A program made the position numbers and the translations under genes. From NCBI GenBank assembly GCA_003140835.1, contig PLLA01000062.1, positions 1-55,184 on the forward strand: a stretch of 55,184 bases of DNA. The letters are read 5' to 3'. Below are positions 8,106-16,844 of the stretch, one piece after another. Below the pieces are notes generated by a model, which was not told the origin of the DNA, searched no databases, and saw only the letters and a list, made by a program, of their open reading frames with translations. Source of the DNA: Candidatus Tumulicola scandinaviensis (GTDB lineage Bacteria; Vulcanimicrobiota; Vulcanimicrobiia; Vulcanimicrobiales; Vulcanimicrobiaceae). The number at the start of each line of letters is the position of its first letter. The first letter of the stretch is position 1.

Positions 8106-9104
8106 ATGACCGACCGGAACCGGGGCACCCCGGTGACCAAAATTGCGATCGAAGAGCATTTCGATTCCCCTGGAACGGCACGGGAAGCTTACGATGGCAA
8201 GATCTTTGCGCACTTTCCCGTCGAGGCCACGCGTAAGCTCCAGAGCGTAATAACCGACGTCGACGACGGCCGCGTCGCCGCCATGGATGCCGACGGAATC
8301 GACTTCATGGTGCTGTCGCAAACCACGCCGGGGGTGCAGGTCGAGAAGGACGCCGCAAAGGCGGCGCGGCTCGCGCGCGAGGCCAACGATTTTCTCGCCG
8401 AGAGGATTCAACGGCATCCGGCCCGCTTCGGCGGCTTCGCACACCTCGCACTCCAAGACCCGAGCGGCGCCGCCGATGAACTCGAGCGCTGCGTGCGCCA
8501 ACTCGGCTTCGTCGGCGCAATGATCAACGGCCACACCAACGGAGCCTATCTCGACGAGGATAGATTTGCGCCTTTCTGGGAGCGCGTGGTCGCGCTCGAC
8601 GTCCCGGTCTATCTACATCCGGCCGATCCGTACGATTCGCCGCGCGTCTATCACGACCGGCCTGAGATCGCGGGCGGCGTGTGGGCCTGGAACTGTGAAA
8701 CGTCCGCGCACGCGCTGCGCCTCCTTATGGGCGGCACCTTCGAGCGCTATCCGGCGACGCTGATCCTCGGTCACATGGGCGAAACCATACCGTTCTATCT
8801 GTGGCGCATCGACAGCCGCGCGGCGCTCATCGCTCCGGATCTCAAGCTCAAGCCGTCTGAGATCATTCGCCGGCATCTTATCGTCACGACCTCCGGCGTC
8901 TGCTCCGACGCCGCGCTACGCTGCACGATCGATGAGATGGGGATCGACCGCGTGCTGTTTTCGACCGACTATCCGTACGAGGACAGTAAACTCCACGTCG
9001 ACTGGATCGACTCGGCGCCCCTAAGCGATGACGAACGCTCCAAGATCTGCCACGAAAACGCCATCCGCATTCTGAAACTACCGTCCGTCCCAATGCGAAT
9101 CTAG
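8106..9104 (+). CDS. Amidohydrolase-2 family protein, gamma-resorcylate decarboxylase-like
   Basis: A 332-residue TIM-barrel hydrolase of the ACMSD/resorcylate decarboxylase group (PF04909). Ligands appear in order: Glu and His in 'IAIEEHFD', the His of 'VPVYLHPADP', the His of 'ILGHMGE' and the catalytic Asp of 'LFSTDYPYED'. In this family a Zn or Mn ion catalyses non-oxidative decarboxylation of aromatic or enoic acids. The start at 8106 is preceded by GGAGCGACG and matches the family length. The divergent cupin and the convergent aminotransferase suggest a small acid-metabolism locus, but the substrate is unknown. Confidence 0.87.
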   Translation: MTDRNRGTPVTKIAIEEHFDSPGTAREAYDGKIFAHFPVEATRKLQSVITDVDDGRVAAMDADGIDFMVLSQTTPGVQVEKDAAKAARLAREANDFLAERIQRHPARFGGFAHLALQDPSGAADELERCVRQLGFVGAMINGHTNGAYLDEDRFAPFWERVVALDVPVYLHPADPYDSPRVYHDRPEIAGGVWAWNCETSAHALRLLMGGTFERYPATLILGHMGETIPFYLWRIDSRAALIAPDLKLKPSEIIRRHLIVTTSGVCSDAALRCTIDEMGIDRVLFSTDYPYEDSKLHVDWIDSAPLSDDERSKICHENAIRILKLPSVPMRI

Positions 9105-10181
9105 CCGCTCCAGAGCCTCGGCGAACCTGTCCCCCGTCGTACCAAAACCCACTCGGAAATGTTCGGGAGCGTCGAAGCAGTCGCCGGGAACCAGCAAGAC
9201 GCCGGCTTCGGCGGCGGCTTGGCAGAACGGCCGCGCATTTTCGCCGTCGAGCAACCACGGGAACGCAGTCATGCCGCCGCGCGGCCGAATCCAGCCAAAC
9301 CGCTCGCGACGCGCGGCCATGAAGGCCTCGAGAAGCTCGAGGTTCCGGCTTGCTGCCTCTTGCGTCACGCGCAAAACGAGCGCGTGATTGCGCACGCCGA
9401 TTTCCGCAAGCAGCTCTCCCGCCGAACTGTTGCAAACCGAAAAGTACGCCCGCGCGTTCCAATAGCGTTGGCGTCGCGCCGGGTCGGGCTCGACCATCCA
9501 TCCCGTCCGCGTGCCGGCGAGCGGAAATGCTTTCGAGAAGTCGCCGATCGCCGTCGCATTCGCAAGTCGAGCCGCCGATTGCGATGCGCGGTCGTGGTAG
9601 ATCGGATGGTAAACCTCGTCGCAGACGAGTTGAATTCCTCGCGCCGATGTAAACGCCGCCAGACGCTCCATCTCGGCGTCTTCGATCGTCGCGCCGGTTG
9701 GGTTATGCGGGCTATTGATGAGGATATACTTGGTCCGCGCGTCGGCCAGCGCTTCGATCTCATCGACGTCGAATCGAAACCCGCTTTCTTTGCGAATCCG
9801 ATAGAATCGTGTCTCGAGCCCGAGCGATTCCGTGAGCGCCGAGAAGGTCGGAAAGCCGGGCTGCGGGACGACGACGTTCGCACCCGGTTCGGCCGCCAGC
9901 CATGAGAGAATCAGCAACGCCTCGGATGCCCCGGTCACGATCTGCACCGCTTCGGGTTCGACGCCGTGCATCTGGGCAATCGCTTCGCGTAAGCCGTCGC
10001 TCCCCGTCGCCCGGCCATAGGTAACCCAGTGATTGAGAAACCGTTGCCGCTCCGTATCGCCGGCCAGGTCGAGCAGCTCGCTCATCTTCCAGGGCGGTCC
10101 TGTACTTGCCGCGAGATTGAACTCGACGTCGTGCTCGTACGTGTTCAGCCACATGTCGAGCGAAAATGGCTTCAGTTGCAT
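9078..10181 (-). CDS. PLP-dependent aminotransferase, class I/II
   Basis: A 367-residue fold-type I aminotransferase. Visible landmarks are 'GASEALLILSWLAAEPGANV' (cofactor phosphate region), 'INSPHNPTGA' (Asn and Pro of the substrate site), 'VCDEVYHPIYHD' (Asp and Tyr contacts) and the Schiff-base lysine in 'IGDFSKAFPLAGTRTGW'. A final Arg for the carboxylate lies in 'EHFRVGFGT'. The 3' end overlaps that of the amidohydrolase gene by 27 bases. Substrate is not predictable; the closest general class is aspartate/aromatic-type or MalY/PatB-like enzymes. Confidence 0.9.
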   Translation of the reverse strand: MQLKPFSLDMWLNTYEHDVEFNLAASTGPPWKMSELLDLAGDTERQRFLNHWVTYGRATGSDGLREAIAQMHGVEPEAVQIVTGASEALLILSWLAAEPGANVVVPQPGFPTFSALTESLGLETRFYRIRKESGFRFDVDEIEALADARTKYILINSPHNPTGATIEDAEMERLAAFTSARGIQLVCDEVYHPIYHDRASQSAARLANATAIGDFSKAFPLAGTRTGWMVEPDPARRQRYWNARAYFSVCNSSAGELLAEIGVRNHALVLRVTQEAASRNLELLEAFMAARRERFGWIRPRGGMTAFPWLLDGENARPFCQAAAEAGVLLVPGDCFDAPEHFRVGFGTTGDRFAEALERLDSHWDGR

Positions 10182-10282
10182 TCCGGAACGCCCTCCAATC
10201 GCACGCCTAACAACCCCGCGTCGAAGGCGAGCGTTTCATCCTCTCCGGGAGGTCCCGTAGGAAAGCCGAAAACACGTTCGCA

Positions 10283-12656
10283 GTGGATGCAGTGAGGGCC
10301 GCGCTCAAGTATCGCGTGGCGGTCGTACTGGCGCCGGCCGGATCGGGGAAAACAACGGCGGTGCGCGCCGCGATTTCCGGCGTCGCTCACGTGTGGTACG
10401 ACGCAGCGAATCTGGTGCGCGACGAACTCGTTGCGGCGGCCTCGTCTGGAGACCGGCTGATCGTCGTCGACGGCGTGCACGCGTCCGCCGCCGGCGCGAT
10501 GCGACCCGACGAGATAGCGAAGCTGGTCGAACGGTCTCCGGCAACGCGATGGGTATTCATTTCCCGTCAGTCGGCCGGGTTGCCGCTCGCAACCTGGATT
10601 GCCGGCGGTGAAGCCGGCGCCCCGGTTGGGCAAAGCGATTTGGCGCTGTCGCCGCCCGAGATACTCCGTTCCGCCAAGATGCTGAGCCTGCGCGTCGACG
10701 ACGCCGCCATGCAATTTTTGATCGACGTATCGCGCGGATGGCCGGTCGCAGTCCGGTTCGCGCTCGCCGCGCTTCAACGCTCGCCACTGGATCTGTCGCG
10801 GGCTGCCGCCACGGCGCGACGGCTCTTAGGCGAATACTTTACAACCGAAATCCTGGAGCCGCTCGACCGTAATCGGCGCGAACTTCTCGCCGAGTTCGCT
10901 CTGCTCGGCTCGTTCGATGAAAGCATGTTGACCGCGTTTGGGGCGTGAGGATGGATCGGAAGATCTGCGGTGGCTCGCCGGCGCAGCCATTCCGTCTTAC
11001 GAACAGGGGGATCGCTTTTCGCTGCATCCGGTGTTCGCGGAGTATGTGATCGCGCGAATGCCCGCGGCGCGGCGGCGAGCCGGCGCACTCCGCGCTGCCG
11101 CAGCGCTGCGAGCGTCGGGTCTTGTCGCGCGAGCCTTCGACGTCATGCGCCGTTACGCGCCCGACGCGGCGCTCGTGGAGCTGCGCGACGAAGGCTTCGA
11201 TCTGCTCGACGCGGGCTGCTGGGATGGCGTGGCCGCCGCCATTCGCGCGTTGCCGCAAGCGGCCCGTCGCGACGACCCAATCGTCGTAGCGCTGCGGGCG
11301 GAACTCGAAGCCCAAGCCGGCGCTCTCGAACGCGCCAACGCTTTATACGAAAAAGCCAACGCGATGGCAACGACACCCGAGGTTCGCGCTCGCATCGGCC
11401 GTCATCGCGCCCTCCACTATCTCAACCAGGGCAAAACCGACGCCCTCGAGGCGATACTCCCGGCCCTCGACGTCGGGACCCAGGTCGAGCGCACGGATGC
11501 GCGCGGCATTCATGCGATGGCGCTCGCATTAGCGGGACGCTTAGAGGACGCGCGCCACGAAGCACGCCACGCCGTCGAAGCGGCGACCGGGCTCGACGAT
11601 GAGGCGTTACTTGCGCGCTCGTTGCATCGCATGTCGTACGTCGAATATCAGGCGGGCAGCATCGCCGATGCGGAGAGAAACGCCCACGAGGCGGCGCGCC
11701 TCGCGCATCGGCTCGGGGCATGGTTTCATTTCATTTGCGCTCACAGCATTCTCTACGGTGCGGCGGTCGGGGTGCGCGACGATCACGCTGCCGCTTTATG
11801 GCATGCGCAACAGATAGGCTGGGCTGCGGAACGCACTGGCGACCGGCGTCATCGCGCCTACGCACTGAGCGCTCAATACATCCTCGAAGTCGAGCGGGGA
11901 CGCCGAGAGCGCGCACTGGCCATCGAATCGGAGATGTCGTTTCATTCGGGGTTCCGCGACGAACTCGAGTGCTGTATCGCCTTAGCGACGCGGCTGAGTT
12001 GGAGCGGCGAGTTTTCAGAGGCGTATCGAATTTTAGTAACACTGGATCATCGCGTGGTCGATCCGTCCGAACGCCGCCTCTGGAATGCGTCCCTCGCGAT
12101 GTTCGCGGCGTTCGGAGACGATGAAAAGAATGCGGCGCTTCGCCTCCGCGCGTGCGGTCGGGTCGCGGCGCCGGTTGCGCGAGAAAACACGTTCGGAAAC
12201 GCGCTGGCCGACTGCTTCGCGGCGATCGCCCAAATCGTGCTCGGCCATCCTGAAGCCGCCATCCGCCGTTTGCCGGCGCACGGTCCCACGGCGCAGACGC
12301 GCGCGTTGACATCGTTCGCGCGCGATCTGGCTGCCCTCGGCTCGTCGCTCGGGAGCGAATCGGCGTCGCGGGCTCTTCAACGGCTGCGTTCGGCACATCA
12401 GGAAGGGCTCGCCGAAGCGGCCGCCGCTGCGCTTGCCTCGTTGAGGCAAGACGGCGCTTCTGCGCTGCTGACCGAGGCGGAAACCCGCGTCCTGGTGGAG
12501 TTGGCGCGTAGCCGCACGGCCAAGGCGATCGCCCAACAGCTGGATCGCAGCATCCATACGGTTCGCAATCAAATCAAGTCGGCGACGCGCAAACTCGGCG
12601 CCTCCGGCAGTATCGAAGCCGTTGCGCGCGCGCATCACCTCGGGCTACTGCGTTAA
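10283..12656 (+). pseudogene. MalT-like LuxR-family regulator, split by one-base frameshift
   Basis: Two frames join to a single protein of about 790 residues. The first (from a GTG at 10283) has the Walker A 'APAGSGKTT' and a Walker B-like 'LIVVDGVH'. The second carries TPR-like helices over about 450 residues and ends in a LuxR helix-turn-helix ('LLTEAETRVLVELARSRTAK ... SIHTVRNQIKSATRKLGA'). The switch is at GGGG (10940-10943); removing one G reads straight from 'LTAFG' to 'REDGSEDLRWL'. Such ATPase-TPR-HTH proteins respond to small ligands and activate catabolic or secretion genes. Homopolymer miscall or a fresh mutation both fit. It points toward the propeller lipoprotein downstream. Confidence 0.82.
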
Positions 12657-12666
12657 AGCCTCTGAC

Positions 12667-12741
12667 CTAAAGTGGTCATGGTCCTTTAGCCGGGATTTCG
12701 GCAAGATGACTCCTGGCAAGTCCTGCCGGTTTCCACTTTAG
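12667..12741 (+). promoter_or_regulatory. Candidate structured 5' leader (three-stem) before a propeller gene
   Basis: A perfect nine-base stem CTAAAGTGG (12667-12675) / CCACTTTAG (12733-12741) closes a 57-base interior that itself holds two short hairpins: GCCG(6)CGGC near 12689-12702, and TGGCA(5)TGCCG near 12714-12728. The closing strand ends directly at the GAAAGG ribosome site of the lipoprotein gene. The layout is that of a three-way-junction cis-regulatory RNA. It does not match any riboswitch class I know by sequence. Confidence 0.4.
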
Positions 12742-12754
12742 AAAGGTTATTGAT

Positions 12755-13810
12755 TTGTTTGTGTCTCTATGCCGCCGCGGTTTAGTCGCTGGGGCAGTTC
12801 TCGCGTTGCTTGCTGGTTGCTCCGCGGCATCGCAACTCTCTCCGTCGCCCGCCGGCGCGCAGTCGAATGCGAAGAAGCCCCTCGGCGCCTTTGGGCTTAC
12901 GGCCGCGAAGCTCGCAACGCTGCGCAACAGCGGCATCACCGTCCCGCACGTGGTTGCACCGAACAATCGGACCTCGAAGTGGGGCCACGTGCTTTTCGTT
13001 GCCGACTACGTGGGCAACGTCGTCCAGGAATTCCAGCCCAACAAGGGCGGCGCGCTGCTGGCGACCATCAGCGACGTGGTTGGACCGCAAGGCATGGACT
13101 CCGACCAACACGGCAATCACTACGTGACGAGCCAAGGCACCGCCTCGGTTAACATCTACTCGCCGGGCACCTACACGGCGTCGAAGATCCTCAACGAAGG
13201 CAACCTGCAGGCACCGGCTTCCGTAGCCGTCTGTCCCAACGGTACGGTGTACGTGTCGAACACTTACGCGAACAATGGGTACAGCAATGGCAGCATCCAA
13301 ATCTTCGCGCCGAACGCGACGTCGCCGACCGGTTCGATTCCCGATTCCAACATCTACTTCTCGTTCTTCGTCGCGTGCGACAAAGCTGGAAACGTTTGGT
13401 ACGACTACCTCAACACCAGCATCGTAACCGGCGTCGCCGAGTACGCGCCGTCGACGGGCACCATCACGCAGTTCGGAAGCCTCGGAATCGCTTTCCCCGG
13501 TGGTATCCGAGCGTTGGGAAATGGCTTGCTCTCGATCAACGACCAGAGCGCCAGCCAGACCAATGGAAGCGTCGAAGTGTTCAACGGTTCCAACATGGCC
13601 GGCGGCCCGGTTTCGACCATCACCGGTTTCGCCGATCCCGTTTCCGGCTCGTGGATCAAATCTGACGCCGCAACGTGGCAAGCAGACATCTCGAATCAGC
13701 GTGTCGACTACGCGACGTTGGCCGGGAGCCCGCAGATCCGGTACTCCATCGGTGTGGGCGTCCTTCAGGGCCCGGTAGATGCTCTCGTCTTTCCCCACGG
13801 CAACAGGTAA
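12755..13810 (+). CDS. NHL-type beta-propeller lipoprotein
   Basis: A 351-residue lipoprotein starting at TTG (12755) with GAAAGG nine bases upstream. Signal peptide and lipobox: 'LVAGAVLALLAGC'. After a linker the blades follow: 'GHVLFVADYVGNVVQEFQP', 'DSDQHGNHYVTSQG', 'CPNGTVYVSNTY', 'DKAGNVWYDYL' and so on, ending 'VDALVFPHGNR'. This is the best-preserved of several such propellers in the window. The family is abundant in this genome but without known ligand; outer-surface display is likely. Confidence 0.82.
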   Translation: MFVSLCRRGLVAGAVLALLAGCSAASQLSPSPAGAQSNAKKPLGAFGLTAAKLATLRNSGITVPHVVAPNNRTSKWGHVLFVADYVGNVVQEFQPNKGGALLATISDVVGPQGMDSDQHGNHYVTSQGTASVNIYSPGTYTASKILNEGNLQAPASVAVCPNGTVYVSNTYANNGYSNGSIQIFAPNATSPTGSIPDSNIYFSFFVACDKAGNVWYDYLNTSIVTGVAEYAPSTGTITQFGSLGIAFPGGIRALGNGLLSINDQSASQTNGSVEVFNGSNMAGGPVSTITGFADPVSGSWIKSDAATWQADISNQRVDYATLAGSPQIRYSIGVGVLQGPVDALVFPHGNR

Positions 13811-13822
13811 ATCGAATACACT

Positions 13823-13856
13823 GCTTGGCCGCCTGCGTTTGTGCCGGCGGCCAAGC
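13823..13856 (+). terminator. Hairpin after the propeller gene
   Basis: Perfect 11-base stem GCTTGGCCGCC / GGCGGCCAAGC with a 12-base loop, starting 12 bases after the stop codon. No clear T-run follows, so it may act as a weak terminator or a 3' stabiliser. Confidence 0.5.
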
Positions 13857-13873
13857 CAAGCATGCGGAGCATT

Positions 13874-13942
13874 TTGTCATCCTGAGCGGAGCTGCTTGTC
13901 ATCCCGAGCGGAGCGCCGAAAACGCGCAGTCGAAGGACCCCT
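13874..13942. repeat. REP-like 'TGTCATCCTGAGCGGAGC' repeat, copy 1
   Basis: Two half-units: TTGTCATCCTGAGCGGAGC, then TTGTCATCCCGAGCGGAGCG with the tail CCGAAAACGCGCAGTCGAAGG. The same family recurs at 25374-25433 and 26453-26548. It lies in an intergenic region. Confidence 0.8.
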
Positions 13943-14051
13943 TTTGTCAGTAGTATGAGGTCTGAGGCCTTTCGTCGCATCCGCGGAATCCAAGGTAGCA
14001 CAGTGATCGTCAAGCCAGCGGCCTTCGCGCCGCAGATACCACATTAGCAGC

Positions 14052-14219
14052 ATGGCTTGGGTACAAAAGGAGCCTTGGCACTATTGGCAGGGCGACAAGG
14101 TGGTAGAACTTCGTCGGTCGCTCATCGAGTATCGACCAACGGAAACGCACCAACACTTCGTCGTACAAACGTTTTGCGAGATTGCAGAGCGGACGCCACG
14201 GCTGACAATACCTGCGTAA
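14052..14219 (+). CDS. Possible small protein
   Basis: A 55-residue frame (MAWVQKEPWHYWQGDKVVELRR at its start, split here only by reading) that is rich in Trp, His and charged residues and ends 'TPRLTIPA'. Its stop overlaps the next small frame's start region directly (TAA then ATG sharing one base). No ribosome site of quality precedes it and I recognise no family. It could be a fragment of a larger lost gene. This and the next entry are the only candidate coding content between 13.95 and 14.4 kb. Confidence 0.25.
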   Translation: MAWVQKEPWHYWQGDKVVELRRSLIEYRPTETHQHFVVQTFCEIAERTPRLTIPA

Positions 14220-14318
14220 ATGGTTGGCTTAACCGGGATGATGGTGCTGCAAGCGCCTCGCATCGCGGAAGCTAAAGCCGCCCAGGAGGGCGGGCGGGAG
14301 TTGGACCTCGGAAAGTGA
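14220..14318 (+). CDS. Possible very small protein
   Basis: A 32-residue frame (MVGLTGMMVLQAPRIAEAKA then a Glu/Gly-rich end) starting one base inside the stop of the preceding small frame. The second half would form an amphipathic helix. Nothing else supports it; it may be the tail of a degraded gene. Confidence 0.18.
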   Translation: MVGLTGMMVLQAPRIAEAKAAQEGGRELDLGK

Positions 14319-14418
14319 CGCGTTCTCCGGTGGAATAGCTGGCACAGACGGCGAACATACGGAGCCACTCGTCGCCTGATATCACTTCGCCCGAGATCTA
14401 CTTAAAGGAGCAAGGTTA

Positions 14419-15459
14419 ATGAACACCCCTGGTTTACTTAGGTGCGCCGGCGCTGTCGTTGTACTTGTATTTGTTTCGGCGTGCGGAGGCGGCTCGACGC
14501 TCTCGCCGTCGGCCGGTGCGGTCGCGCCGTCGGCCGCTACGCGCAAGGCGACCTACGTAGGTAGGACGCTGTTCGTAAATGGGAGGCCGGTAACGGCGGC
14601 GAGGCTGAATCCACTGCCGCGTTACGCAGAGCTCGTACCGGATCAGTTGAGGTCAAAGAAGTACGAGTACATCTTCAACATCTACAGCTCATTCGGCAGC
14701 ATTTTCAACTATCCAAAGAGCACCCAAATGATTGGTGAGCTTGGTGGTGGCGGCGGGCAAGGGTGCACCAACGTTTTGTACGGCTATGGGAACAAAATTA
14801 TGTGGAACGCCGGGCGTACGAACGACGTGGTTACCGAATACAGCGTTCCGGATAATAAGGTCCTCAAGACGGTGTCTCTTAACTACACGTACACATCGAG
14901 TTGCGCCATGAATGCCGCCGGCGATCTTGCAGTCGGCGTCCTACTGGGTAATTCTTTCGGCCCCGGCGGTCAGGTCGTGATCTTCAAGAACGCGACCGGC
15001 TCGGGTAAGGTGTACAACACGCCCTTGAACAAAGAGTACTTCGGCGGTTACGATCCCAACGGCAATCTCTTTGCCGACGGTTTGGACACGAGCTACAGCT
15101 TCATGCTCGTCGAGCTTCCGAAAGGCCACAAGAAATTCGTTACGATCAAGACGAGCAACTCTCCGCAGTTCCCCGGCTCGGTGCAGTGGGATGGCAAGTA
15201 TCTCAGCGTGTTCGATCAGCTCACGAGTGAGACGTATCGTTACACCGTTAGTGGAACAACTGCGACGTTGCAGAGCACCGTACAGTATTCCGGCGCGAGC
15301 GACTGCGCGCAAACGTGGATCGTTACGGGCCTGCTGTATTGTGCCGACGCGGGAAATGACGACGGCGAGGTTTACAACTACCCGGCCGGCGGTTCACCGG
15401 CTGCGACGCTCGTTGGGAGCTTCGACGAACCTCTCGGGGTTGTGGCAGCGCACAAATAA
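14419..15459 (+). CDS. Beta-propeller-like lipoprotein
   Basis: A 346-residue lipoprotein with AAAGGAG upstream. Signal peptide and lipobox: 'GAVVVLVFVSAC'. The body has weak propeller repeats: 'YGNKIMWNAGRTNDVVTEY', 'MNAAGDLAVGVLLG', 'DPNGNLFADGLD', 'VQWDGKYLSVFDQ' and 'GLLYCADAGNDDGEVYNYPA'. It belongs with the secreted propellers at 12755-13810 and 32942-33997, though its blades are more divergent. Cysteine pairs suggest disulfides. Function unknown. Confidence 0.75.
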   Translation: MNTPGLLRCAGAVVVLVFVSACGGGSTLSPSAGAVAPSAATRKATYVGRTLFVNGRPVTAARLNPLPRYAELVPDQLRSKKYEYIFNIYSSFGSIFNYPKSTQMIGELGGGGGQGCTNVLYGYGNKIMWNAGRTNDVVTEYSVPDNKVLKTVSLNYTYTSSCAMNAAGDLAVGVLLGNSFGPGGQVVIFKNATGSGKVYNTPLNKEYFGGYDPNGNLFADGLDTSYSFMLVELPKGHKKFVTIKTSNSPQFPGSVQWDGKYLSVFDQLTSETYRYTVSGTTATLQSTVQYSGASDCAQTWIVTGLLYCADAGNDDGEVYNYPAGGSPAATLVGSFDEPLGVVAAHK

Positions 15460-15479
15460 TCTACTTCAACATTGAGAGC

Positions 15480-15503
15480 GGCCGCCCACGGCCAGGGGCG
15501 GCC
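15480..15503 (+). terminator. GC-rich hairpin between lipoprotein and VOC genes
   Basis: Perfect stem GGCCGCCC / GGGCGGCC with an eight-base loop, 20 bases after the lipoprotein stop. No T-run, so strength as a terminator is uncertain. Confidence 0.4.
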
Positions 15504-15539
15504 GATCCGTCAAAACTATAACTGCAATTGGAGAGATCG

Positions 15540-15986
15540 ATGGACGAAGTACGCGTCGAGCAGAAAACCTATCAGATGCCACCGCACGAGGGGTTTACCG
15601 TCGCTCACTTTCTCGCAGTGGCCGACCTCAAGCGATCCGCCGAATTCTACAAAACGGTCTTCGGGGGAGAAATTGTGAGCATGGGCGATGGAAACGCCCC
15701 GCCGTACATCAAAATCGCAAACACGTGGCTCATAATCAACGTTGGAGGCGGCCCGACGCCCGACAAGCCGTCGGTAACGCTCCGCGTCCCCGACCCGGAT
15801 AAGATCAGCAGTTTTATGAATATTCGGGTTGCGGATATTCAAGCGTGCTATGAATTATGGAAAAGCCGAGGAGCCGAGTTCCTCACCGAACCGATTCCCA
15901 AGTACGGCGAGATTCGCTGCTACATCCGCGATCCTGACGGTTACATTATCGAGGTCGGACAGAGCACCGATCTCACGTACGGTTAA
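15540..15986 (+). CDS. VOC-family (glyoxalase/bleomycin-resistance-like) protein
   Basis: A 148-residue vicinal-oxygen-chelate protein. The start at 15540 follows GGAGAG. One beta-alpha-beta-beta-beta module is 'HFLAVADLKRSAEFYKTVFG ... WLIINV' and the second is 'NIRVADIQACYELWKSRGAE ... CYIRDPDGYIIEVGQST'. The terminal 'RDPDGYIIEV' is the hallmark of this superfamily and provides the metal-binding Glu. Members include dioxygenases, isomerases and antibiotic-binding proteins; the reaction is not predictable here. Confidence 0.85.
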   Translation: MDEVRVEQKTYQMPPHEGFTVAHFLAVADLKRSAEFYKTVFGGEIVSMGDGNAPPYIKIANTWLIINVGGGPTPDKPSVTLRVPDPDKISSFMNIRVADIQACYELWKSRGAEFLTEPIPKYGEIRCYIRDPDGYIIEVGQSTDLTYG

Positions 15987-16156
15987 CACTTGCCGCGGAT
16001 GGGATGCTGACCCAGCGGGCGGAAATCCGAAGAACGTCATCAGCGGATTCAGGAGCGGTACCGCAACGATATACGGCGTCGTAATTAGCCTAGCAAAGCG
16101 CTAAGCCCATCCGCTCGCGCACCCAGCGCCGTTGGCGCCTTCAGGAGACACATCGG

Positions 16157-16567
16157 ATGAAGAGCTTCGATTTCGGACGCTGTGCGTTAAGCAGCTGCAT
16201 CGTAGCGGCAATGCTCGCGGGGTGCGGCGGATCGCAAGCGCCGATCGGTGCGCCGGGCGCGCTGCCGCATGGCGCGGCGATTGCCGTGCACGCCGGACAT
16301 CCGGTGGCGCACCCGACCTCGCTATTCTTCTACTCGCCTCGCCCGCTCAAGTTTACGGTGCGGCAGACCGGCTACTACGGTCGCTTCACCATGTCGGATT
16401 CTGGCTGCTACATGATTGCGAGCGTGAGCCCCAACTCGGCCAAGGGTCCGAGGGCGACATTCAAGGTCACGCCAATTGAGACGGCATCGGGCGGCGTATG
16501 CGTGGTAAGTGTTGCCGATGCTCAGGGATACACGGCAAATGTCATTGTTTCGAACCCGGGGTATTAG
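16157..16567 (+). CDS. Small lipoprotein of unknown function
   Basis: A 136-residue lipoprotein with AGGAGA upstream and the lipobox 'VAAMLAGC'. The mature part is a compact beta-rich domain ('LKFTVRQTGYYGRFTMSDSG ... ATFKVTPI ... VCVVSVADAQGYTANVIVSN') with two cysteines placed to pair. The pattern resembles a small Ig-like or Big-type sandwich. No partner can be named from the neighbourhood. Confidence 0.65.
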   Translation: MKSFDFGRCALSSCIVAAMLAGCGGSQAPIGAPGALPHGAAIAVHAGHPVAHPTSLFFYSPRPLKFTVRQTGYYGRFTMSDSGCYMIASVSPNSAKGPRATFKVTPIETASGGVCVVSVADAQGYTANVIVSNPGY

Positions 16568-16620
16568 CAAAAGGATCTCGCTTGCTCCCCCCGGTCCTGC
16601 ACCCACGTTCCAGTTCAACG

Positions 16621-16738
16621 TGGCGGAGAACATCAAGATATTAGCCGCAGTCGACGTTCGCGTTTTTAAGTTTGTTTATTAACGGCGAACATCGAGATCT
16701 GGCCACAATCAACGTTCGCGTTTTAAGATTTTTTATTA
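16621..16738. repeat. Two imperfect tandem copies of about 58 bases
   Basis: Copy 1 (16621-16681) and copy 2 (16682-16738) share GAACATC.AGAT, the block AACGTTCGCGTTTT or GACGTTCGCGTTTT, and a T-rich end TTTTTTATTA or GTTTATTA. Each unit places a CG-rich half before an AT-rich half, unlike the surrounding base composition. They lie between a lipoprotein gene and the TonB-type receptor gene. Confidence 0.65.
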
Positions 16739-16844
16739 GCGGTACTGTTAGCGCCGTTCCGAATTGACATTCTCAGCGAGCAAAAACGTCGGTCCCTCGC
16801 GGGTTTTGCCGACTTGACTCGCAGTGCCAATTGAGGAGGTACTA

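Noticed and set aside
12782-13798. 338-codon minus-strand frame
   Set aside because: Mirrors the propeller lipoprotein gene; no ribosome site, signal or family motif.
16621-16738. CRISPR array
   Set aside because: Only two imperfect copies, without uniform spacers; no cas genes in the window.
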